Of a stretch of 19,518 nucleotides of DNA, positions 8,501 through 16,000 are shown one piece after another; within the stretch, counting starts at the first letter, position 1; each line of letters begins with the position of its first letter. This DNA comes from Baffinella frigidus (Eukaryota; Cryptophyceae; Cryptomonadales; Baffinellaceae). The notes beneath the pieces are model-generated. The model was not told the origin of the DNA. It saw only the letters and a list, made by a program, of their open reading frames with translations, and did no database searches. Made by a program: the position numbers and the translations under genes. The stretch is taken from contig MU647002.1 of assembly GCA_026770585.1 (NCBI GenBank), forward strand, positions 1-19,518, written 5' to 3'.

Positions 8501-10380
8501 CTCGCCTAGTTACGTGCCCAATTCAACGAAAATTACTTCAAAAAGGCTACATCTTGGTTTTAAATAGGCTCCTCTAGCATTCTCGTGTGGGACAATGGCT
8601 GTTTTGCATTCAAAACATTGTGCGCGAGCGTCCCACGCGTTACACCGGAGAGTAGCTGAATCGGTTGGAATGATTGTCGCTGATCAAAGTCTAATTTCGT
8701 TGGGTCCATTAATGATTTGTTTCTCAGAGTCAGAGGGCGCTGGAGCCAGTTTGTACATTTATTTAAACCTGAATACAATGATTTCAAGGCGGGTTTTAAG
8801 CCGAAGGGCTTATTTCCCCCCTCAAAGCTGGGCGTGTGCAGGGACAAGTGGGGGAGGACGCCGCTGTTCTGGACGGTGCTCAACGGCCACGCAGACGCAG
8901 GTGAGACTCATGCGGAAACAGATTCAATTTTAAACACGTTTTCTGCTGTCTTAAGGGTAAAATTGGCTATGTTCGCTTGGACATAGCTTTACCACAGCGC
9001 CAAATCCACCCCTAAGATAGAAAACGTGTTTCAAAACCAATCTGTATCCGCCGCTGTTCTGGACGGTGCTCAATGGCCCCACCATTGAGACAAAGTCAAG
9101 CTTGTCATCTTAGGGAAGTTAACTTTGTCATCTTAGGGACAGCGGTCACGGATACCACGTGAGCATCTCCTCTCTCCCAGGCGCCCCGGTTCTGCAAGCG
9201 TCCTCTTCCGCTTGAACAGGTAACGCAGTTGAATTTCAATTTAATTCAGGTGGGTTTGAATTGATATGAATTCAACAAATTTGAAGATGAATTTAATTGG
9301 AGTTTGGACGGCGGCACGCAGCGCGGCGGCTGCTGGAGGAGGGGGCGGACCTCTCGCCGGCGCAGATGCCGCACCGAGTCCAGCGCCGGCGCACCTCACT
9401 CGTCCAGCCTCCCAGCGTCCGCGCCCTCGCCGCCCAGGTTCTGAATCATCCCCCAGCGAGAGAGGTCCTGAGCTATCAGAGAGAGGCCTGAGTCAGTACC
9501 ACCACGGCCGCTATGTACGCCCAGCGTCCGCGCGCTGCCCAGGCCCTAAACCCGAAACCCGACCCCCCCTCTGGTTCTGAATCCTCCCCCAGCGTGAGAG
9601 AACTTATTTGTCCGAAACGCTGCCCAGGTGCCCCTTCGTCCCTCCATTTTGACCAACCCCCGATCTGCCCTTGAAAATGCACACTCGCTGTGCATGTGGC
9701 AACAAGGGTTCAGGGCCCTGGAATTGGAGCCTTACCTTGAACCCTACAAGTTGCCACATGTGATTGGGTCGATGTACCACGGTTCATCGACATCCCTTCA
9801 GTGGCGAGTAGGCTCATACGCCCTACCGTAGGGCCCTAGGACCTGCCCGGGACCTATCGGGGGTCCAGTTGGACCCCCTCGCCACTTAAGGGATATCGAT
9901 GATCAAGTCAGGGGCCTTTTACCGGTTAACGGAGTTGCTCCCCCCCCGGCAGGTCCTAGCCCCATCCACGCGCACCCGAAACCAGAACCCGGAACCCGAA
10001 CCCGGAACCCGGAACACGAAATCCTAAGCCCCTGAACCACACACCCGAAACCATAACCCCCGACCCCTCACCATACACCAAACACCGGCACGGGCTGAGT
10101 TTTTTGGCGCCTAGGTCCTAGCCTCACAAGGCCTTCTTAGAAGGGAATACACGGCGGCTGTGTTGGGTTCGATCCGTAATAAACCGAGCACTTTCTCACT
10201 CGGCAGGTGCTAGCTTCACGGGTTGGAATACCTTGCGCATTTTTTGGGTTCGATGCGTAATACACTGAGCACGTTCTCTCCCGGCAGGTGCTAGCGGCAG
10301 ACCACCCGATCCACACGCTATTCGCATCGTGGGGGGGTGAGGGGAAGGAGCCGAGTGCCGCGGGGCAACTCCAAAAGTAA
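4729..10380 (+). CDS. Carrier-protein (PP-binding) domain fused to ankyrin repeats, 11 exons
   Basis: Eleven exons join in phase: 4729-4921, 5433-5563, 6427-6717, 7056-7106, 7378-7434, 7590-7676, 7997-8083, 8267-8349, 8842-8900, 9322-9437 and 10288-10380. They total 1248 nt, or 415 residues, and every junction is GT-AG. Residues about 37-120 form a phosphopantetheine carrier domain: VVLDIWAQTLGIP, then DDDFFLLGGDSL with Ser67 as the expected attachment site, and the last helix LLAPTHFYQHRQVASLAAYL. An acidic, low-complexity linker (about 125-190) leads into about five ankyrin repeats (about 190-360), for example DKWGRTPLFWTVLNGHADAA followed by RRLLEEGADLS. No adenylation, ketosynthase or reductase domain is visible, so either the protein is a free-standing carrier on an ankyrin scaffold or more exons lie upstream of the chosen ATG (4729). 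The D-E junction is the least certain. Nothing here identifies the acyl or aminoacyl load. Confidence 0.8.
4952..5087. repeat. Inverted repeat in intron 1
   Basis: GAGAGGCGTGGAGG and CTAGACTCTCTGGAC on the left reappear as reverse complements GTCCAGAGAGTCTAG and CCTCCACGCTCTC on the right, forming an imperfect hairpin of about 135 bp in the intron between the two carrier-domain exons. Confidence 0.75.
5090..5259. repeat. Direct repeat pair with telomere-like tails
   Basis: GAGGACGAGAGCAAGC followed by CATCGAGCAACTRGACCC occurs at 5092-5146 and again at 5202-5259, each running into CCCTAACCCTCAACCACTCA-like sequence. This is local duplication in intron 1. Confidence 0.75.
5127..5420. repeat. 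Telomere-like tract, C-rich on plus strand
   Basis: Degenerate AAACCCT / AACCCCT heptamers make up most of the 3' part of intron 1, close to the CACACAG acceptor of exon 2. Confidence 0.8.
5636..5848. mobile_element. Hairpin MITE-like element H2
   Basis: A 213-bp near-perfect inverted repeat. The left end TTAGAGCGGGTCTCTCATTA is matched by the reverse complement at the right end, about 95 bp per arm around a short T-rich loop. The inner part of both arms carries the core TTACTACACAA also seen in H1 and H3. It lies in intron 2 between an exon-2 end and a copy of that end. Confidence 0.85.
5885..5948 (+). pseudogene. Echo of the end of exon 2 (carrier domain)
   Basis: This repeats 5509-5572, covering DGMVKGLLAPTHFYQHRQ and the donor CAG|GTCAAGAG, with a few silent-looking changes (for example CATCGCCAG for CATCGACAG). 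The same reading is kept, so the copy was coding when made, but no acceptor precedes it and it cannot replace exon 2. Confidence 0.75.
6022..6153 (+). mobile_element. Hairpin repeat family G, copy 2
   Basis: It matches the reverse complement of 3179-3325 from TCTCAGTCTGATTCGGGC to ACTGAGGCAGAGCTAG. The internal stem-loop is GGGCGCAC paired with GTGCGTCC. It lies in intron 2 of the carrier-ankyrin gene. Confidence 0.65.
6280..6425. repeat. Telomere-like tract ending at the exon 3 acceptor
   Basis: CCTAAACCCTAAACC-type heptamers, C-rich on the plus strand, continue to ATAACCCAG, the acceptor of exon 3. The repeat thus forms the branch and pyrimidine region. A G-rich stretch (6203-6260) just before it is the main exception to the sense-strand C-rich rule. 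Confidence 0.8.
6427..6717 (+). CDS. Exon 3: last carrier helix, acidic linker, start of ankyrin repeat 1
   Basis: The exon opens with VASLAAYLDLSG, which completes the last helix of the carrier domain after HFYQHRQ from exon 2, and ends with EEQRQLRAASARGDLSA, the first helix of ankyrin repeat 1. Between them lies a repetitive linker with a recurring GDAG / EDAE / EGAG / QDAG pattern of about 10 residues, which suggests expansion of a 30-bp unit. Flanks are CCCAG and GCG|GTAGCC. Confidence 0.75.
6687..6965. repeat. Exon-3 end echo and direct repeat in intron 3
   Basis: The exon end and donor region (GCGCGCGGGGAGACCT, 6687-6735) are copied at 6830-6880 with small changes, including loss of the GT donor (GGCGGCAACC). 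A second 55-bp direct repeat (CAAACCGGGTTARTCGCGTT and onward) occurs at 6779-6833 and 6911-6965. Confidence 0.75.
7056..9437 (+). CDS. Exons 4-10: ankyrin-repeat part of the carrier-ankyrin gene
   Basis: Seven short exons encode the repeats in order. Exon 4 is VRALLAAGVHPGG (end uncertain). Exon 5 is GLAPLHAAANAGQ and exon 6 AEVVTELLAAGAGANA. Exon 7 is AAAGCAGALALLLAHGAAAR and exon 8 MHDAARGGSVACIELLLDAG then AAADVNA. Exon 9 is DKWGRTPLFWTVLNGHADA and exon 10 RRLLEEGADLSPAQ followed by a basic tail. The helix pairs and TPLH-like starts follow the ankyrin pattern, and introns fall at varied places in the repeat. Ankyrin repeats normally bind other proteins. Confidence 0.8.
7170..7216. repeat. 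Perfect-arm stem-loop in intron 4
   Basis: GTCGTGCAAG (7170-7179) pairs with CTTGCACGAC (7207-7216), with further TGGCCG/CGGCC pairing inside. Confidence 0.7.
7465..7502 (+). repeat. CT / CTAT microsatellite in intron 5
   Basis: A run of CTCTCT, then TATCTATC and CATCCATC units just after the donor of exon 5. Confidence 0.7.
7742..7788. repeat. Stem-loop in intron 6
   Basis: GGAGCC and TGGTCAAAAT on the left pair with ATTTTGTGACCA and GGCTCC on the right, a compact hairpin downstream of exon 6. Confidence 0.65.
8122..8266. mobile_element. Hairpin element I1, whose end is the exon 8 acceptor
   Basis: The left arm (TGTGGCAAC, TTTAGGGTTTAGGG, GGCTCCAATTC) is matched by the reverse complement of the right arm (GAATTGGGGCCTTGCC, CCCTAAACCCTAAAAGTTGC). 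The right arm ends in AGTTGCAG, the acceptor of exon 8 (8267). A related hairpin I2 lies at 9693-9760. The intron (8084-8266) is mostly this element; its first 16 bases (GTGCGCCCCCTCTCCA) also reappear inverted at 8171-8186. Confidence 0.7.
8410..8590 (+). mobile_element. MITE family A, copy 1
   Basis: Terminal inverted repeats of about 30 bp run from CCACTCGAGAATGC at the left to GCATTCTCGTGTGG at the right, 181 bp in all. It is flanked by GA on both sides (8408-8409 and 8591-8592), a 2-bp target duplication. It lies in intron 8 of the carrier-ankyrin gene. Confidence 0.85.
8913..9050. mobile_element. Hairpin element F1
   Basis: The left arm CGGAAACAGATTCAATTTTA onward matches the reverse complement of the right arm ending TCTGTATCCG. 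The centre shares GCTTGGACATAGCTTTA and AATCCACCCC.AAGATAG with F2 (14265-14420). It begins 13 bases after the exon 9 donor. Confidence 0.75.
9049..9080 (+). pseudogene. Echo of exon 9
   Basis: CCGCTGTTCTGGACGGTGCT followed by CAATGG repeats part of exon 9 (8862-8887, TPLFWTVLNG) immediately after element F1. There are no splice sites, so it is a fragment left by local duplication. Confidence 0.75.
9095..9146 (+). repeat. Short direct repeat in intron 9
   Basis: CTTGTCATCTTAGGGA and CTTTGTCATCTTAGGGA stand about 26 bp apart, each preceded by TCAAG or TTAA-like sequence. No coding signal is visible between here and exon 10. The interval 9231-9300 is AT-rich with small palindromes. Confidence 0.55.
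9520..9600 (+). pseudogene. Echo of the exon 10 donor region, interrupted by telomere-like DNA
   Basis: It repeats 9411-9470 (CCCAGCGTCCGCGC to the donor and GTTCTGAATC.TCCCCCAGCG). The echo carries 31 extra bases (9543-9573, CCCTAAACCCGAAACCC-like) exactly between CCCAG and GTTCTG, that is, at the AG|GT point. Confidence 0.75.
9693..9760. mobile_element. Short hairpin I2
   Basis: CATGTGGCAACAAGGGTTCA pairs with the right arm TGAACCCTACAAGTTGCCACATG. The middle (GGAATTGGAGCCTTACC) is shared with I1 at 8122-8266. Confidence 0.7.
9784..9902 (-). mobile_element. Hairpin family B, copy 1
   Basis: The ends TCATCGACATCCCTTCAGTG and CACTTAAGGGATATCGATGA are inverted repeats. Inside, GGCTCATACGCCCTACCGTA and GGGCCCTAGGACCTGCC match copies at 11171 and 13582 in the opposite orientation. 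Confidence 0.75.
9946..10300 (+). repeat. Triplicated acceptor region of exon 11
   Basis: CGGCAGGTSCTAGC occurs at 9946-9960, 10202-10215 and 10282-10295. The last two are embedded in a 60-bp direct repeat containing GGGTTCGATSCGTAATA and GAGCAC.TTCTC. Only the third continues into a long open frame to a stop, so it is taken as the real exon 11. Confidence 0.7.
10288..10380 (+). CDS. Exon 11: C-terminal end of the carrier-ankyrin protein
   Basis: It reads VLAADHPIHTLFASWGGEGK then EPSAAGQLQK and stops at TAA 10378-10380. It is in phase 0 with exon 10 (…SVRALAAQ), and the join SVRALAAQVLAADHP looks like a continuous helix. Confidence 0.6.
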   Translation: MLAADHPIHTLFASWGGEGKEPSAAGQLQK

Positions 10381-10755
10381 ACCGCTCACGAAAAGTAAAT
10401 TCACGAAAAGTCTACTGACTGCTTGAAAGTCTAGTGGCGGCACGATCGGGCAGGCGCGTTTTCGGCTTGCAAGTCTCTTGGGGAGCATAGAGAGGGCGCT
10501 CTAGACTCCAATCGTGAAGCCATCGCCAGCGGAGATGTATTCACATGTACATACACACGCGTGAACGCCTCGTACTGCACCCTACAAAATACTCTCGGAC
10601 CTGTGTGGGTGTGGTCGAGGAGCTCATCCGTAGATCGTTCCCATCTCCTCAAGAGTGAGGTGGGCGTGGCCTTCGATGTGAGTGTAATACAAAGCACCAA
10701 AGCACCACCAAAGCACCAAAGCACCTCTCTCTTCCATCCTCGAGTGGTACGAGCC

Positions 10756-10935
10756 GTACATTAATAGGGTAACGGCCTGAAAATGGGGTAGTCAGGCCTA
10801 CGGTATTGCCTAGGACCTACTACCGTAGGCCGAGACTTTTTGGTCCTAGGATCCCTCGGCCTACGGTAGGAGGTCCTAGGCAATACCGTATGCCTAACTA
10901 CCCCATTTTTGGTCAGTTACCCTATTAACATGTAC
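10756..10935. mobile_element. Hairpin element P
   Basis: Long arms (GTACATTAATAGGGTAAC on the left, GTTACCCTATTAACATGTAC on the right) with inner GGCCTACGGTATTGCCTAGG and its complement make a nearly complete 180-bp palindrome. The CCTACGGTAGG motif links it to families B and C. Confidence 0.85.
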
Positions 10936-11170
10936 CGGGACGAGCTCGTATCCATAAATACGAGCTCGTACAACAGCTTAGATTAGGAACTCTGTAGTCC
11001 AGGACAACACTCCTATAACATGGACCGATCATAGTCTGGTTAAGGCACGGGTTAGGCAATAACGGCGAAACCTCTTTAATAAATTCAGTAATCAGTAATC
11101 ACTGAACCCTCACAGGCTAACTACCGAGCCAGGTTCTCGGCTGGTGTCAGGCCAAGATGTAGTGCAGGGG

Positions 11171-11276
11171 TATCCCTTAAGTGGCCAGCCGGTCAAAATT
11201 GACCCGCAAGAGGTCCTAGGCAGGTCCTAGGGCCCTACGGTAGGGCGTATGAGCCTACTGGGCACTTAAGGGATAA
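11171..11276 (+). mobile_element. Hairpin family B, copy 2
   Basis: Ends TATCCCTTAAGTGGCC and GGCACTTAAGGGATA, with GGTCAAAATTGACC and AGGGCCCTACGGTAGGGC inside. About 105 bp. Confidence 0.8.
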
Positions 11277-12039
11277 TCATATAATGGTACCTCGCTCACA
11301 CGAAACCGCCCCTCCCTAGGACCCTATGGTGTCTACCTGATCTCACCTCACCCCCACACACAACCCATCTCACCTTCTGGAATCTTGTTTCCTTTGGGGC
11401 ATCCGTGGTTGACGCTCATATGCTCCAACCATGGGATATCATGAGCCTCAGAACGGCTGACTTGAGTTTGGTGTGTGTGCGAGCCTGTACCTTTTTGGTC
11501 TAACTCAAACACCCCAAGAGAACCACCCTTTATCCCTTCTTCACGAGCTGCTACACTGGAGAGCTCAACGCGATCCGAAAGCAAAAATGCTTCCTCTGCA
11601 GTCCTTTCTACGGAAGGGCGTGTCGTTGGGCTATGTTGGGCGAAAAAAACTGAAGGACCTAAAGGACCAGTAGGCCTATTCCTAGGGCCCTATGGTGGTC
11701 CTATGGGGGGGGGCGTTTCTTATGAGCGAGGTACCCCTGTAGTGTTTATTAAGTTGATGTGTCGACGGCGCATGCTAGGGGGAGAGATGGTCGAGACGCA
11801 GGGCACTAACGAGAGAGAAAAGCTCTCAACGCCCGTGAAGCTGAACAGCCGTCCCGCGGCGGGCCTATGCACGTCAGGGCCGCTGTCGCTCTGACCTCTG
11901 CCTGGGGGGAAAACGAGGTTTACTAAATTGTCAAACACGACCGCTTACCGTACGCCAAGATGGACAGATGGGACAAGACGTGAGGACTCTATCTTCGTAC
12001 CAGCTCGTAGCAGCCAAAACCGTTGTGATAACCCAAGGG

Positions 12040-12135
12040 CGTACATGTACGAAGCTTCGTACGAGCTCGTACGGAGCTTCGTACGAACCGCTTCGTACTT
12101 CGTACCGGTACTTCGTACGAAGCTTCGTACATGTT
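12040..12135. repeat. Cluster of GTACGA palindromes
   Basis: CTTCGTACGAAG, GAGCTCGTAC and related palindromes recur about eight times in 95 bp and end in CTTCGTACATG, the complement of the start CATGTACGAAG, so the whole block can also fold as one hairpin. A smaller cluster (GACGAGCTCGTA, ATACGAGCTCGTAC) lies at 10938-10972. Confidence 0.75.
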
Positions 12136-12792
12136 TTCCATCGCCACTTTGGTGCTTTGGTGCTTTGGTGCATTGGTGCACTCATGAACCACCCCTGAAG
12201 CTGTGTAAACAGGGAGCATCTCGTCCATTTGAAGTTACATTTCACAAGCGTCTGGCAATCCTCTAGGCACAGAGCGCAGCCGTTTAAAACTTTTGTCTTC
12301 GTATACGTTGTATACTTGGTGATATACGACTCTGGGTAGGTCCCTCGAGATTATCTTCTCTCTCGTGTGACCTCCCCATACAACTTTTGCCGCACGTGCT
12401 CTACAGCTGTAATAGTTTTACCCGAAGAAAACGCCCCTTCGCGTCAGAGGCCGCTTTGAAAATTCTATTCTCGGTCTCCACCGTCACCTTAAGTTAACGG
12501 AGGTTCCACTTTTGCTCTGAACACGTTCACTCTCCGAGGTGACTCTCGACTTTTGTGACAAACACCTGACAAACATGACTGGGCCGCGCTACAATACTTT
12601 TACCCTTGCTATTTCCAGTCTGGTACGGCTCTTTGGTTTGTTCACGAAAGTCGTGTTCGTTTAGAAAGGCGTCCTCGTGATTTGTTGCGGTCAGATTGTT
12701 TTTTAACTCACGTCTTTTTGTGGTGCTGACGTCTTGAGCTCTGGGTCGACCCCGAGACCTGGAAAACAAACCAGCGCTTCCCAACGTAAACG

Positions 12793-13069
12793 ATGGGGTG
12801 CGGGGCTTCCAAACCGGGTGTGGCTGTCGTGGCCGCATCCGGTGTGGCTGTCGCGGCCGCACCCTTTTTGGTCGCTGTGGCCCCCAGCGACCCCCCGGGA
12901 CAAACTCGTCGTGTCGGGTGGCGAGGACGAGGCGGCGGAGAAGTTGATGGCGGAGGAGGCGACAAGGAGGGCTCACCGGAACGATCGCTTGCCCGCAAGG
13001 CCACGGCGGTGCTGCTGCCAACCATACCATCTCCGGAGACTTTCGCGACTGTCGACAGAACCAGGCAGG
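12793..13069 (+). CDS. N-terminal exons: MGCGASKP myristoylation start
   Basis: Exon 1 (12793-12817) gives MGCGASKP plus one base. A 70-bp intron (12818-12887, GTGTGG to CCCCCAG) leads to exon 2 from 12888, which reads TPRDKLVVSGGEDEAAEKLM and then AEEATRRAHRNDRLPAR. Without splicing the frame is a Val/Ala repeat and then Gly/Arg-rich, so splicing is favoured. The end of exon 2 is unclear: donors at 13070 (GTTTCA) and 13085 (GTACCA) are in phase 0 with the next TIR exon. Confidence 0.5.
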
Positions 13070-16000
13070 GTTTCAACTGGGACGGTACCAGAATCGTGCC
13101 TTCACAAACAATGGACCCTGGACCCCTGCATTGCTCCTTGGCTGCGCTGACCTGGGTCACCGTCCTGGAACAGGCCCCGGATGCTTCCAACACGGAGCCT
13201 CCCTCGCCTCACTCTTCCGGAATGGCTGCGGACCTGTCTTTAAGGCACTTGTTGAAGCGCCAATCAGAATTGTTCCTACAACCCCCCCCGGTCTTCCCCC
13301 CCACCTCTCTCTCTTCCAACACCCAATTTGTACCAGGGGGTCGCCCACACAGCGGCTTTCGAAGGGATATTGAATAACCCCTGAGCGATAAGACCATAGG
13401 ACCCTGCGGTAGGCAACACGTAGGGACATAGAGGGGTTCCTACGGATAAGGTAACGGAAACTCGGCCCGAAATGGGCCGAAAGTCCCTTCGTAGTCCGCT
13501 GTATCGAGGGGATTGGTCGCCGAAAATCCGCGACGCCTGGTTCAAATTCGCCAAACCTTGAATTGCCCTTCAATGTTGGTAGGGGTATCCCGTAAGCGGC
13601 CATGCGGTCAAATTTGACCGCAAAGACATCGTAGGCAGGTCCTAGGGCCCTACGGTAGGGTGTATGAGCCTACTGGCTACTTAGGGGATACCCCCTTAAA
13701 AGATACATCATATGGGGCCCCGCTCGAGGTTGTTTTGGATATTTTTTGGATAACCAACCTGTAGGAGGTGGAGTATCTTAGGCTCCCCACGCGGAAGGTA
13801 AGGGTGTATATGCTATTTTAGGCATCAAATGATGCTATCTTACGCCTTTTCATCAGGACAGATTCTGGTATGGTCCGAGATGAAAGTGCTTTTATGACGG
13901 TTCGAAGCCAAGATGGCCACCATGTATTCCCTACCGTGGTAGGAGGTGGAGTTAGAATCCATCCGGAAAATGCTCGTATGAGCGGCCGACACGGGGTACA
14001 GTAAGTGGCACACTGCGTGGCATGTGCGGCACTGACGCTGGTTGTTTGGCAATAAATTATCAATCTCTCTTTGGACAACCAGTGGACTACTTACCAGTGG
14101 TCCACTGAACAGGGGATCAAGTTCTTTTGTTCTGGGGCGCGAACCCACGACCCTTGGCCTTGAAGCCCACCTAAAGGACTTCAAGGCTGGGGGCAATTTT
14201 TCCGCGTTGTGGTTTCGTCCACTTCATTTTCCCTCGTCGTCGCCAGTTCATTGAAGACATCTTAATGTGCGTGGCCACTCAATTTAAACCGTCTTTGAAG
14301 GTATCTTAAGGGTGGTGTCTCTCTTATTTTGCTATGCTGGCTTGGACATAGCTTTAATATAGGAGAAAATCCACCCCAAGATAGCAAAAACACGGTTCAA
14401 ATTGAGTGGCCTCGCACATGAATCTTATCTCTCTCTCTTTCTCTCCGCGCAGTTGACAGAGATCTTCCTGACGCACGACTGGGCCAACGACGAGCTGGGC
14501 CGCAACAACCATGAGCGGGTCAAGCGCGTGTACCACCGCCTCACGGTCTCGTCCCACCCCCTGGCTCCACACCGAAGTCGTTTGCGTCAACTTAAGAAAC
14601 CTCGCCTTTCCAAAGTTGTGTGCGTCAACTCAAGCCGAAGTCGTGTGCGTCAACTTAAGAAACCTTCCCCCCTCAGGAGATCGGCGTGTCGGCGTGGTTT
14701 GACGAGGAGGCCATGCGGGGCGATATCAACCTCACGGTGAGCCACCCAGGATTGTTGGGGGGGGTAATTGATTTAATTAGGATTCTTAAGTTCAATTACC
14801 TAGCCATAGTAATTTCTCCTATGGTTTCTCCTATGCATCGAAAATGGCTCCAAGGTTGGCCAACGGCTCCCAGGAGATTTGCGTGTTGACGAGGAGGCCA
14901 TGTGGGGCGATATCAACCTCACGGTCAGCCCTCACAGCTACTTAGTAACCACTGGGGGCTTCACGGATACAGTCCATCAAAACATTTGTACTGAAATCTT
15001 ATCCGTTTGCATTAGATTCTAACTGCATTTCCCCCGGATATCCGGGGGGGGGGGGACTCGGCCGCTGCTAAGTGGAAGCCCAAATCACCTCTGTCCTTCT
15101 ATTTTTCCTGGTACGAATTGGGCCAAGGACGCCGGATTCCGGCGTCTTTGGCCTAAACCGATTGAGGTGTTTGCGCGCCCTGTGAAGGGCTTGTGGTCTG
15201 TCTCAGTCTATTTGGGCCCACCACTGTGGTGAACCCGGGCTCTTTACCGCTCCACAGTTGACGGATTTGTACCGCAGACCCAGCATGTCGTTGTCGCAGA
15301 GCGCCACTCATGTCAATCCGTGCGTGTCATATTGCACTGCGAATCCGGATATCTTGTAAAAGTCAACACCTCCAAAAATCTGTCAACTTTAGAAACGAGA
15401 TACACCATTGGAGTACTTCGATTTTCTATTTTCGCCTTGAGTTGACTACTACAAAAACTTCGCCCTGGCAGTGTATTGTGGTCGGTTGGACGTTCTAGAC
15501 ATTTGAGTAGTTCTTATCCGGGGAAACCTATTTTACTTTCATTTCCTGGCAACAAAAATTACTACACGAATGCTTTATTACCACTAGCAAGAACGAATTT
15601 TGTAGTAATTTTCGTTGCCAGGAAATGAAAGAAAAAACAAGTTTCCCCGTATAAGTTTAGTTCCTTGGCCCACTTATCTGGAGAGGGATGGCGCCAAAGG
15701 GAGAGACGACCACACGGTGGACTACGAACCTTTCATCAAAAGTCAACTTACGTGAAGACAATTAACTTGAAGGATTTTTCCAATGCAAATTGGTCACGTA
15801 ACACCCCGGAATCCGGGGTCAACGAAACCCTCGTAGTCCACCGAGTGGTACCTCTCCATTTTCTCCCTGAGTCTGTCTGGAGACTGGGGACGCTACTAAG
15901 AAGGCACACCTTGTCAAGAATAGATTCATCTCCCGCCCCCCCTCCCCCCCCCTTCTCTCTCTCTCTCTCCCTCTCTGTCTGCCTCCCTCTCTGCCTTTCT

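Larger units (their letters stand above)
10690..12180. repeat. Inverted pair of CACCAAAG arrays
   Basis: At 10690-10725 the unit AAAGCACC is repeated four times. At 12148-12180 the reverse complement GGTGCTTT is repeated. The arrays face each other about 1.4 kb apart. Confidence 0.6.
10381..12792. other. Intergenic region rich in hairpin repeats
   Basis: I see no convincing gene. Longer open frames (such as 11475-11894) lack recognisable domains and overlap repeats. Contents are hairpin P, family B copy 2, diverged CCCTAGGACC-type fragments (11305-11335, 11660-11710), a cluster of GTACGA palindromes and a pair of inverted CACCAAAG arrays. The last 500 bp before 12793 are repeat-poor and probably hold the promoter of the TIR gene. 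Confidence 0.5.

Noticed and set aside
11348-11894. Open frames of 78 (minus) and 139 (plus) codons
   Set aside because: No domain or helical pattern, overlap with CCTAGGACC-type repeat fragments, and no splice partner found.
14110-14160. tRNA-like T arm on the minus strand (GTGGGTTCGCGCCCC)
   Set aside because: The rest of the cloverleaf is missing. At most a SINE fragment.
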